Assembly: GCA_016800925.1 (NCBI GenBank)
Contig: JABCPU010000059.1
Location: forward strand, 175,247-239,246
DNA: 64,000 nucleotides
Reading direction: 5' to 3'
From: Suillus spraguei
Lineage: Eukaryota; Basidiomycota; Agaricomycetes; Boletales; Suillaceae
Positions 45,522-55,627 of the stretch are shown here, piece after piece (the stretch's first letter is position 1; each line of letters starts with the position of its first letter). The notes under the pieces were generated by a model. It ran no database searches and had not been told where the DNA came from. It saw only the letters and a program-made list of their open reading frames with translations. A program made the translations under genes and the position numbers.

Positions 45522-45905
45522 CTTTAGCCTGGCTACTGTGGTTACTACAACAGAATCGAAATCTGTTTCTCTTGGACTACGCAGGTTCGAAACCTGCTGA
45601 ACTACAATTTTTTTTCATCAGAACGCACTTTGACATGCATTCATGGACGGTTTCTTCAGAAGTTCACCTCAACTGGTCTCAGTCAGGTGGTTGCCACAAC
45701 AGAATCAAAATCTGTTTCTCTTGGACTGTACAGGTTTGAAACCTGCTGACGACAAGGTTTTTTTCTATTGAAACACACCTTGATATTCACCCGTGATGGT
45801 TTCTTTGGCAATTCATTGCAACTAGTGTTAGCCTGATGGTTACCACAACAGAATCAAAATATGTTTCTCTTTCCTGTGCAGGTTCAGAACCTGCTGATGA
45901 CAGCA
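45522..45905 (+). repeat. Tandem tRNA-Leu(CAA)-like units, locus 2
   Basis: Three units, each about 85 bp, lie at about 45522-45606, 45672-45757 and 45822-45905, with a period close to 150 bp. Each has TTAGCCTG or a variant, an anticodon-arm hairpin ACAGA/TCTGT with loop ATC(A/G)AAA, a class-II-like variable stretch (TTCTCTTGGACT) and a T-arm. Unit 1 has a perfect T-arm: GCAGG, loop TTCGAAA, CCTGC. T-runs of 7-9 follow all units, as in Pol III terminators. The spacers between units are alike (CACCTTGACAT ... GATGGTTTCTT). Confidence 0.65.
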
Positions 45906-45909
45906 TTTT

Positions 45910-47790
45910 TTTTATCAGAACACACCTTGACATCCACTCATGGATGGTTTCCTTAGAGGTCCATCTTAACCCCTGTGCAAAATGTTGATGTAACATTGAT
46001 ATTTACTCCATGTCCATGGTGAGTCGTGCAGGTTTGAAACACTAATTATATTGTGCTCTGTGTAAACTCCTCTGAGTCCTCTCACTACCTTGATTGCAGT
46101 AGATCGCGTAGCCAGTGAAGCTTTCTTGTCATTACACTGCCTTGGATATCTATGAACTGACTTGCAAACTTCAGACTCAGCCTCTGTTGGTTGTTTCTTC
46201 GTGTATTCCTGAGCAGCTTCAAGGGGTTCGTACATTGATAGGTTATTGGTCAAATCGCAAGGCCTGCAGGCTCTGAGCTTCACAATTCTTTGTCTGTAGG
46301 AAGTGTTAATAACGTGCTCACGCTGCTTCCCTTTCGTAACTGAACTGACAGTGTGATTGTATACCATGTGACCCATGTCTAAGATACTTATGTCTTATGC
46401 ATGAACCTTTGAAGCCATGCCAAAATTCATCACTATGCAGCTCAAGACACAGAGCTTTGTAAAGACTAGACACAGTGTTAGCCCTCAGTTGTGATGGAAC
46501 AAACTGAGGGGAGGAATAGGTAGGGTAGCTTCAAACAAGAATGGCGAGGGTAACTCGACAGGAGTCCAACACAAAGAGCACCCTCACGGCTCGTTCCAAG
46601 TGTGCTTGCTTGTATGACAAATGCCATTGTGGATACAATGCACTAGAGAAACAGATTCACATCTTTAATATCAGTAATATTGGCGGAACAAGCAGCAGCA
46701 TGTCATCCTTCCTCTATAAACAAAGTGACAAGAAAGTAAGCCTGTGAGCTTGCTATCCCACTGAAAGTCCAGTCAGCGTAATATAGCAGGAGATCTACTA
46801 CTCTCATCAAGGCCATAATGACACATACTGCTAATGAGCAGACAGACAAGAGCACCACGAGGAAGACAGACAACACCACACGAACCCATGGTTTTGGGTT
46901 CTTGATGCACTTCGCCATTTCACTAGCAGTTTCTGGTCAACAAACAACAAATATGACCTGCACAGAAATCATTGGACCCAGCAATTAGAATACACTTGGG
47001 AAAGACACACCTCCCTGTCCCGAATCACGGTAACATCAATGACATGAGGACTACAATGAGAGGAGGTAGTTTGCCTCGACCATTGCGAGAGTTCAATTGC
47101 TTCATCTGTGATGTGTTGAGAATGGAGGAGAGAGGCGACTGACTAGTGCACCTGGATGTGACACCGAGGGTGTTTGAGGTTTGATCGTAGAATTGAGGGC
47201 AGTGAAAAGTGAGGACAGGCGACTGATGAGTACCTGTGGATGTAAATGTGAAAGCATTGGGGATTATGGAAACTTGGATATTTCATCAGTGTCTAGTGGA
47301 GAGCGAAGAAGTGAGAACAGGTTATTGAGAGACACATGTAAATGTGGCTCCTCAGGAGCTTGAGTTTCGATCGTTTCATTTGGTTGACAGCGGACAAGAA
47401 ACAAGGAAAAGCAACTAAGGAGTGCAGACAAATTAGGATGGAGCAGAGAACTGAGAGCAGTGGTCAGGACAAGAACTAATTAGCAGAAATATTGATGACA
47501 CACATGAGCACTGGCTTGTGCATCATCAAAAATCCTGGTAGGAGATTATCTGTATAGCTGATACCTCGGGTAACGTCAGCCTGCAATGTCAACATTATCA
47601 CTGATGAGGTTGAGAAATGCATTGCATACCTCCAAAAATGACTTGTCTTCTATGTCCTGTGACAATTCAGAAGGAGAAATGTGGTCTAGGCTTGAAGAGC
47701 CACACAGTGTATACAGCTTCTGTTTGGTTTCAACTTTTTATGCCTGAATTGTCAGAGAGACGGGTGACATGCCAACACTCACACTATCAG
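45910..47790. other. Gene-poor region
   Basis: The only candidate is a 71-codon minus-strand frame (46918-46703) starting MAKCIKNPKPWVRVVLSVFL with two hydrophobic stretches. It could be a small membrane protein, but there is no family match. The rest shows no supported coding sequence. Confidence 0.3.
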
Positions 47791-47794
47791 GTAT

Positions 47795-47905
47795 GGCCAG
47801 TTTCTTTGAGGATGGCTTGAATGTCCCACACATATGCATTGCTATCACATGCTGTGGATAGCACCTTTCCATCAGTAGACAGGGCTGCACATTTTGGAGG
47901 AGGTC
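47795..47905 (-). pseudogene. WD40 last-blade fragment, third copy
   Basis: On the minus strand it reads STDGKVLSTACDSNAYVWD and IQAIL, matching the end of the last blade of the 34520-36190 gene (same stretch at about 35290-35395). Only this fragment is present. Confidence 0.6.
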
Positions 47906-48151
47906 CGACCTGTGTCAAGACAGGCGCTCATTCAAAAATAAGAGTCAGTTTGGTAACTTGGTATTTGCCAGGATGTGCATCTGGCACAATGTAAGTTGTA
48001 CCAGCACACTGCTTTGGCCAGTCGGAGTCCAAACCTTCCTTACCTACTGACCAGCACCACAATGGACTGGATTGATCCTCACCTCCAGAAGGTGATCTAC
48101 TCATCGATTGTTGCTGTTGTAACAATCTGTGGTCATTTTACTACTGTCCTT

Positions 48152-48628
48152 ATGGCTACTGATACTACTGCTGTAAATTCTGGTGAAGCAAAGGCACAGT
48201 GGAATGTGGCCGAGACCAACGCCCTTCTCGCCCACCTGCTCCAGAATATCTGTGAAGCTGGGGATGGCAGAAACTTTAAGACATCTACATTTACTTCTGC
48301 AGCAGCTACTCTTTTGTCAGCCAACCTGCTGACTGCCAGCCCTCCAAAGACAAACAGATGCTGTAGAAACAAATGGAACTCGGTGAGTATATTACAATCC
48401 TCTTAGTCCTACTCTAATAACCCCTATACTAGCTCAAAGGGATCTACTGGGAAATTCAGAATTATCGTAATGTCAATGTCTCAGGTGCTCATTGGGATAA
48501 TGTGCATGGAGCTGGAATCAATGGAGAGGCTGCATGGGAGGTATTCAACAACTATGTCAGTTCAAGTGTAAGTTCGGTTGTTCTAACAGACTCATCCTAT
48601 TCTAACATGTTAGACAGACATCTCGCAG
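48152..48628 (+). pseudogene. MYB/SANT-like DNA-binding protein, cut by retrotransposon
   Basis: Exon 1 (48152-48382) reads KAQWNVAETNALLAHLLQN, EAGDGRNFKTSTFTSAA and CCRNKWNS; a GTGAGT...TACTAG intron leads to LKGIYWEIQNYRN, SGAHWDNVHGAGI and AAWEVFNNYV. The W...W spacing and the KNKW-like motif match the MYB/SANT-like domain proteins common in agaricomycetes, which are often linked to transposon-derived genes. The gene is cut about 60 bp after a donor site by the left LTR at 48629, and its 3' part is not found after the right LTR. Confidence 0.7.
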
Positions 48629-49264
48629 TGTTACAGTTGTACATGCCCCTATTCATTTTCCTTTCTATTCTTGTATATCATGTGATATGAAGCTTATTGC
48701 TTGGACACTTCCACTTCCATCAGACATCACATGACTGTATGATTCAACTAGTACATCATCGATACATCATATCAGGTGATGTCATGACTTCCCATGACTC
48801 TATTCTCGGACTCAGCCGGTTTAGCATACGCGTATGCTAAACATGTGCTTTCATCTCTTACTCATGTGTTTCAACACGCTTGTACAATATATGCCTTCCT
48901 CATTAGGATACGCACTTATATTCCCACGGTTACCTGGTCTGTGCGCACATATGTACCTATATAAGCACAGTGTACTTGTAGTAGATTCCTTACTTTAATC
49001 TTACTGGGTTTTACCTGGATTCCTCTTCACTAAAGATCTCCAATCTTTAGTCATCTTGAATCGTCTCTAAGTCTAAGCACTCCTTAGCCTTAGTCTCTAT
49101 TCTCATAGAACCTCTTAGACTTGTCTTTGAGGCTGAACCCTTGATAGTACTCAGAACGCATTCCTTGTACTTTCACCTTGTCCTCTTCTGGACATTGTAG
49201 AACTTTCCAGCAGACCATCTGTGTCTTTTCACTGTCGCTGGTGATGCCACCCCAGTTTGTAACA
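48629..49264 (+). repeat. Left LTR of element 1
   Basis: It starts TGTTACA and ends TGTAACA, a perfect 7-bp inverted pair. The TATA box TATATAAG lies at 48958-48965. The ACTTTAATCTT stretch (48992-49002), about 34 bp after the TATA box, is complementary to the primer-binding site. A perfect 22-bp palindrome lies in U3 at 48820-48841. Confidence 0.9.
48958..48965 (+). promoter_or_regulatory. Retrotransposon U3 TATA box
   Basis: TATATAAG is about 34 bp before the stretch that should form the transcript's 5' end. It is conserved in the right LTR, and as TATTTAAG in the 476-bp LTR type. Confidence 0.7.
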
Positions 49265-49265
49265 A

Positions 49266-49276
49266 AAGATTAAAGT
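49266..49276 (+). other. Self-priming primer-binding site
   Basis: AAGATTAAAGT begins 2 nt after the LTR and is the exact reverse complement of ACTTTAATCTT in the LTR. The match is 11 nt and stops with mismatches on both sides. This is the arrangement known from the Tf1 group, where the 5' end of the RNA folds back as primer. Confidence 0.75.
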
Positions 49277-49479
49277 CTATCTAATCGTTGACTATCCAGT
49301 CTTCGACCCCGAACCCTGATTGCTTAGATAAGCAGATTAGCATACACATATGCTAAACCGATTGTCAAGAGGAGCCCTCTGACAGAAGACAAGCTCTAAT
49401 TGACAGCAAAACAATGCATGTAGGCACTGAGAAATCACACTCACCAAGATTGAATTACTTAGGCTCCACGACAACAACA

Positions 49480-49757
49480 ACAACTACCTGGAAAAGAATT
49501 CAAATCCAAGATCAGTCTTCCAACAACAGGAGATCATGATAACTCCGTGGAGTTTATCCTATTATGCAACAAATCACATCTTAGATGCAGATCACAATGA
49601 ATGCATGAAGAAAGGCCTATGCTTCATGTGCCAAAAGAAAGGGCATCATTCCCATCATTGCCTTGAAAGGAAGAAGAAGACTTCAGACCGAAAGGCTGAA
49701 ACAATGAAACTTCCTGATGAAGAAGATGAAGAAGAAACGGTACAATGTCTCACATGA
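49480..49757 (+). pseudogene. gag remnant of element 1
   Basis: The start region (FKSKISLPTT..) matches the gag of element 2 but lacks its ATG, and most of the capsid part is deleted. The zinc knuckle survives: CFMCQKKGHHSHHC (C-x2-C-x4-H-x4-C), followed by a Lys- and Glu-rich tail ending at 49757. Confidence 0.75.
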
Positions 49758-49892
49758 GATTTTCTAGAATGGAGAGACAAGAAATTAGTGTACGTCTCCC
49801 CCAACGTACTCTTGCAACTTATATGCTCTGTAGGTCAATGAAAGGAATTTTGTGTTCCTATTAAACTCCTATCACGCGTTCATCTCAAATCT

Positions 49893-50957
49893 GTGGAAAC
49901 AACTGCCGTCATAGATTCCGGAGCAGCCAGAACCTTCATCTCCGAAGAGTTTGTGAAACTCCATAAAATCACTAGAAGAAAACTCGACGAGCCCTTCAGA
50001 GTCACAACTGCTGACGGTACCTATATCAAAGGAGGACCAATCATGCACTACTGCCTATTGATAGTCAGAATCGATCAATGTACCATGCTCGGCAAGTTTA
50101 ATATCACTAAACTTGGCCGACGTGACCAGATATTATTGGGGATCTCTTGGCTTCATGCAATAAACCCAGTCATTGATTGGACTGCTGAAACCCTCAGTCT
50201 CTCTTGTACCCCCAAATCTGATGAAATTGAGATTGATATGGACAAAGATAGAAAGAAGAATGGACTCCCAATCAATTTTCCAGAACATGTGAAGAAGGCC
50301 CCTTCACAGAAGAAATGGGAGAACTCTAAGCTTCCATCGAAGGTTGCAACCTTCACACCACCTGATGTTCCAAAAGATCCAGAACCTAAACCAGCATGTG
50401 TGCTGTGCGCAATAACCCCAGAACCTGAAGTACAAATGCCACGTACTGCAACTTCCACTCCTCATGTACAACTGCCGCAAGCAGTATCACCAATCCCTCA
50501 TGCAGAGAAGTGCAAGAACAACTCTGAGCCCAAGTATTGGGCCGGACCCAAACCTATTGAGCAATGGCCAATAGAAGAACAGAAGTATGGAAAGAGAAAA
50601 GCGGAAGAAGAAATCCCTGGGCGGGATACAAATGTACCGAAACTATCCAAATTCTACGTTCCTCTGAAAACTCTTCAAAATACTCCCTCAGCTTCGATTG
50701 AAGAAATCCCCGACGAAGAAGAACCAATGTCTGAAGACATTGCTGAAGAACCCGTGCCCTTGTTGATCCTGACAGAGGATGATGACCAATTCAACACAAT
50801 GCAAGACGTCTGGCATGCGCCAGAAGTACGCGAGATTTCCTCTTACGAGCTTGGAGATGGAGAGTTCCTTGTGGAGTATGACACCAACGGAGTTAGCATG
50901 AGAATCTTCGAAGAAGTATCCATGGATACACCCCTCACACGAGATGGAGCTTCCTGA
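49893..50957 (+). CDS. Retroviral-type aspartic protease ORF of element 1
   Basis: The active-site motif is AVIDSGAARTFIS (D-S-G-A). It is followed by LGISWLHAINPVIDW, the end of the protease fold, and a long linker of about 200 residues, rich in Pro, Glu and Lys, up to the reverse transcriptase. The ORF ends with TGA, but its frame stays open afterwards to the A-run near 51050. Confidence 0.8.
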   Translation: METTAVIDSGAARTFISEEFVKLHKITRRKLDEPFRVTTADGTYIKGGPIMHYCLLIVRIDQCTMLGKFNITKLGRRDQILLGISWLHAINPVIDWTAETLSLSCTPKSDEIEIDMDKDRKKNGLPINFPEHVKKAPSQKKWENSKLPSKVATFTPPDVPKDPEPKPACVLCAITPEPEVQMPRTATSTPHVQLPQAVSPIPHAEKCKNNSEPKYWAGPKPIEQWPIEEQKYGKRKAEEEIPGRDTNVPKLSKFYVPLKTLQNTPSASIEEIPDEEEPMSEDIAEEPVPLLILTEDDDQFNTMQDVWHAPEVREISSYELGDGEFLVEYDTNGVSMRIFEEVSMDTPLTRDGAS

Positions 50958-51079
50958 CTCGAACAACTCCCCAACTACTCCACAATCTCTCTTCCTCCCA
51001 CGAAATATAGTAATAAAGCTCAGGGATTTGCCACAGATGAGAAGGAAAAGAAAAAAAATCCTTCGAAGAATTGGTCCCG

Positions 51080-53971
51080 TAATACTTGCACGACTTTGCG
51101 GATGTCTTTGCTAAAGATGGTCTGAACAAACTACCCCCCGAACGCCCTGGCATCGATCATCGCATCAATACCAAACCTGGTTTTATCCCTTGCATGTCTA
51201 AGGTTTACCCATTATCGGAAAAAGAACGCGCTGCCGTCAAAAATTTTATTGATGAAAATGTTGCAAAAGGCTTTATCTCAGAATCAAAGTCACCACAAGC
51301 CAGTGGCTTCTTCTTCGTGGGAAAGAAGAGTGGAGAATTACGTCCCTGTCAAGATTATCACTACATCAATGATTGGACAGTCAAGAACACTTATCCGCTC
51401 CCACTCCCTATTTCCCTTGTCGCACACCTTCACAATGCACAATTCCTTATGAAAATGGATATTCGGTCCAGATATAATAACATTCACATCCATCCCAATG
51501 ATCGCTGGAAAGCAGCATTTACCACGGAATTTGGCCTCTTCAAACCGAATGTCATGAACTTTGGCCTCTGTAATTCCCCAGCAACTTTCCAAGCGTACAT
51601 GAATCATACTTTCCAACAAGACATCAATGAAGGATGGATGGTTATCTACATGGACAATATCCTAATTTTCTCTACAATAATGGCAGAACACCACGAATGA
51701 ACCAGATGGGTTTTGATGAAGATACGAAAGGAACATTTGTTCCTGAAACCGGAGAAATGCACCTTTGATGCAGAAGAAGGGGAATACCTCAGAATGATAA
51801 TTTGGCCCGGACAAGTTGCTATGGATACCACCAAGACCAAGGGAATCGCTGAATGGCCAATTCCAAAATCTGTAAAAGATGTTTGGTCATTCCTCGGCTT
51901 TTGCAACTTCTACCAAATGTTCATCTCCCACTACTCTGACATCGCCTGACCCCTTATTGAATTAACAAAGAAAGATAAGGCCTTTGATTGGTCAACCAAA
52001 TGTATGGACACCTTCGAAGAACTGAAACGATGCTTCACATCCCAACCGGTACTTCGTAACCCTGATCCTTCCCGACAATTTGCTATTGCTACTGACGCTT
52101 CGCTTGTAGCAACTGGCAGAGTTCTCTTGCAGACTGATGAGAATGGTGTTTATCACCCATGCGCATACCTCTCATAGTCTTTGAACCCCGCAGAATGCAA
52201 TTACCAGATCTTTGATCAGGAACTCCTTGCCGTAATCCGGGCATTGAATGAATGGCATCATTATCTTGAAGGAAACCTGCACCCCATCCTGGTATTCACC
52301 GACCACAAGAATCTTCTGTACTTTAGAAGTGCACAGAAGCTTACCCGTCGCCAAGCACATTGGCAACTGATTTTGTCTATTTATGACATTGAACTGCATC
52401 ACATTGCAGGTACCAAATTGGCAGTACCTGATGCATTATCTCGCTGGCCTGACTACAACTCTGGCAAAGATGATAACGAGGACCAGACTCTCCTCCCTGA
52501 TGCTCTATTTGTTCGTCTTATTGACACCGACCTGAAGGATGTTTTGTCATCCTCTGACCCCCTCGACGACCATGTCTTCAAGACAGCATCTGACGCCCTT
52601 GATGGCATGTGCCTTCCACCTATGAAGTCGGCACTCTCTGACTGGAAGATTGAGGAGAACATCCTCTATTTTAAGAATTGTGCCTACATTCCACCAGCAC
52701 ATCATCCCAATATCCTGAAAAGGTATCATGATCATCCTACCGCGGGACATCCCGGTAGATTCAAAACTGAAGAACTCGTCAAACGAGAAGCCTGGTGGCC
52801 CACTATGGGCTCCTATATTCGGAAATATGTAGAGGGTTGCGCCCTTTGTCAGCAAATGAAAGCGGATATACATCCTGTTCGACCTCCGCTTACCCTGATC
52901 CCCTCATCTGCAACTTGACCTTTTTCTCAGGTCTCTGTCGATCTTATCACTGACCTCCCCATCTCTAGAGGCTTTGACAGTATCATGGTCATGGTAGACC
53001 ATGGCCTTATGAAGGGGGTAATTATTATCCCTTGTCTGAAAACCGTCACTTCTGAAGGCATTGCCAAATTATTCTTGAAGCATGTCTATCGTCAATTTGG
53101 ACTCCATGACAAGGTCATCTCTGATCATGGCCTGCAGTTCCTATCTTGTTTCTCCAAGGAACTTGCCTGACTTCTCGACTATGTCATTGCCCCATCTACG
53201 GCTTATCACCCCCAGACTGATGGTCAAACTGAGCAGCTCAATCAAGAGCTAGAAGTGTACCTGCACATCTATTGCCGCAACAACCCTGAAAATTGGGTAG
53301 AACATCTACCAATCACAGAATTTGTCCATAACCACCGAAAACATGATGCAAGGAATGCATCACCCTTTTATCTGATGATGGGATACGAACCATGTGCCAT
53401 TTCTCATCTGATCCCCGACTCATCCATCCCCACAGCAGAAGATCGAGTACGATCCCTGCAAAAGATAAGAGAAGAAGCAATCACCTGTCACAATATTGCG
53501 ATGCAAACAATGGCCGAACGATCCCGAGGAAAGAAGTACACTCCATGGAAGATCGGAGACAAGGTCTGGCTGTCAGCAGCTAATCTTAGACTGAAACTCC
53601 CATCACAGAAGCTCGCACCAAAACAATATGGACCATTCCCTATCATCACAGTTCTGTCGCCAATCACGTTTACACTCAAACTTCCTCAGCAATGGAAAAT
53701 CCATCCTACATTCCATGCTTTGGTCTTATCATCGTATAGCGAAAATGATGTACATGGCCTGAACTTCTCAGAACCCCCACCCGACATCATTGAAGAAGAA
53801 GAAGAATATGAAGTCGAAGCAATTCTTTCTCACAAAGGCACTGGCAGTCGCTGAAGATACCTCGTGACATGGAAAGGATATTCATTGGGGGATAATGAAT
53901 GGCTTCCAGAAGGAAACCTGAAGAACTCTGCTCGGATCCTGAACGCTTGTAAGAAGCGAAATTCACTCTGA
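51080..53971 (+). pseudogene. RT-RNaseH-integrase-chromodomain frame of element 1
   Basis: One reading frame runs for 2.9 kb without indels but with seven premature stops (51080, 51698, 51947, 52175, 52916, 53168, 53852). Domains in order: RT (LRPCQDYHYINDWTVKN, LMKMDIRS, FGLCNSPATFQ, then YMDN where YxDD is needed), RNase H (ATDASLVATG, FDQELLAVIRAL, FTDHKNL), the integrase zinc domain (H..H..CALCQQ), the integrase core (VDLITDLP, SDHGLQF, DGQTEQLNQE) and a GPY-like part (APKQYGPFPI). A chromodomain follows ([18 protein letters not shown]), ending CKKRNSL. The YMDN change alone should abolish polymerase activity. Confidence 0.9.
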
Positions 53972-54023
53972 GTATCTCGACAATCAATCGTACACGCAAT
54001 CAATCAACTAAAATCATCGAAAC

Positions 54024-55590
54024 ATGTCTCAATCATCCACGTCTTCTTTGTCCTCATCAAACATCTCAAGTCTCATTGACTCATCGCCATTCGCATTCCC
54101 CGAAACCCCAGAACAAATCCAGTCTATGTGGGAGGCTGTAATCCTTGACCCATCATACACCAAACACCTCGACACCCATGTCCTTCACACCAATGATGTC
54201 GTGCTAAAAGAATTGATCCTCATCATGAGGACTGCTGAACTACTCCTAACACCCGTTGCTGTTACAAATCAAGCCCTCACCACACGTTATGTGCAAGGGA
54301 CCATCAAGAAAGCCATTGTCTGGCTTCTTGCTACCAAGAATTTCACAGACACCATCTTAGCCATCGACAAATGACACGCTGCACACCATGAGGTCATTGA
54401 CCTTACCCAGAATAACTCAGTAGTCATCGATTTAACTCGTGACACTCCCGAATGAGAAACTGCACCATCCCCAGTTTCTGCCCACAGATCCCCTATGCCC
54501 TTTGTGCCATCACCGCCCTTGTCACCCATAACAATGGAACTCGCCCTCCGAACATCATCACCATTCCTAGAACCAAACCCCACTCCACTGCATTACTCCA
54601 ATATCTTTCCAAGATCATCCGCTCGCAGATTTGCATGGTGTTACGAACTGGGATGGCATCACCAGCGACAGTGAAAAGACACAGACGGTCTGCTGGGAAG
54701 TTCTTACAATGTCCAAAAGAGGACAAGGTGAAAGTACAAGGAACGCGTTCCGAGTACGATCAAGGGTTCGGCCTCAAAGACAAGTCTAAGAGGTTCTACG
54801 AGAATAGAGACTAAGGCTAAGGAGTGCTTAGACTTAGAGATGATTCAAGACGACTTAGGTTGGAGACCTAAGCGAAGGAAGTTCCAGGTAAAACCCAGTA
54901 AGATTAAAGTAAAGAATCTACTACAAGTACAATGTGCTTAAATAGACCAATATGTGCGCATGGACCAAGAGAGGCGTGGGAAAGTAAGTGCGTATCCTAA
55001 TAAGGAAGGCAACTATAGTACAGATGCGTTGAGCATATGAATCAGAGTCATGTGACATGATATACAAGTAAGGAAACGAGGAAAGAACGAATAGGGGCAC
55101 GTACAACTGTAACACATGGAGAAGATGTAACACCATCAGAACCATAATGACCTTAGGAGTCAACCCCCTCAAAGTCCTTCGACCTCTCCATTCCCCGTTC
55201 CCTGATTGTACCAACGACCAATATACCATAGACATTGGTAAAGAAGAAGCATTAGGACGCACTCGTCAGCACTATGCTGACGTCTTCTGCCATGAATGCT
55301 ACCAACATGGTCATAAACTGTGCCACTGCTCCAATTATTTCTGTCACGTATGCAGGACCTTTGCACCAGGACATCTTACAGATGTCTGTTGGACTCTTGA
55401 TGGACGAACATTACTGAAGAAACAACCCGGAGATAACGGTTATTATGCCGCATTGAAGAAACTAGAAGAAGCCTTCGATCAAGTCACTGCCACCGAAGAA
55501 AGAAATGGTGTACCAAGTACAGCCGATGCAGAAAACTGGCTTGTAGACATTGAGCCTGACGCAGTCTGGACCAGCGGGCTAGACTTTTGA
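54024..55590 (+). pseudogene. Third ORF of element 1, with two zinc knuckles, split by solo LTR
   Basis: 52 nt after pol a new ATG opens MSQSSTSSLSSSNISSL. The frame continues to 54638, with two TGA codons (54372 and 54453 region). It is then interrupted by a 476-bp inverted LTR with CATGG on both sides. Beyond it, from 55120, the frame resumes if the insertion is taken out, and ends WTSGLDF at 55590. Without the insertion it would be about 361 codons. A canonical knuckle, CHECYQHGHKLCHC (C-x2-C-x4-H-x4-C), is followed by CHVCRTFAPGHLTDVC (C-x2-C-x6-H-x4-C). The N-terminal half has EQIQSMWEAVILDPSYTKHL and a VIDLTQ/VIDLTR pair. I do not know a described homologue; a nucleic-acid-binding accessory role is inferred. 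Confidence 0.7.
54639..55114 (-). repeat. Inverted solo LTR, 476 bp, nested in element 1
   Basis: It runs TGTTACGAACTGG ... AACTGTAACA and is an LTR of the same family in reverse. The flanks CATGG (54634-54638) and CATGG (55115-55119) are the 5-bp target duplication. It resembles the 475-bp LTR of element 2, not the 636-bp LTRs of its host element. Confidence 0.88.
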
Positions 55591-55627
55591 TTTGGTTCAG
55601 TGAACCAACCGCTTAAAAGAGGGGTAA

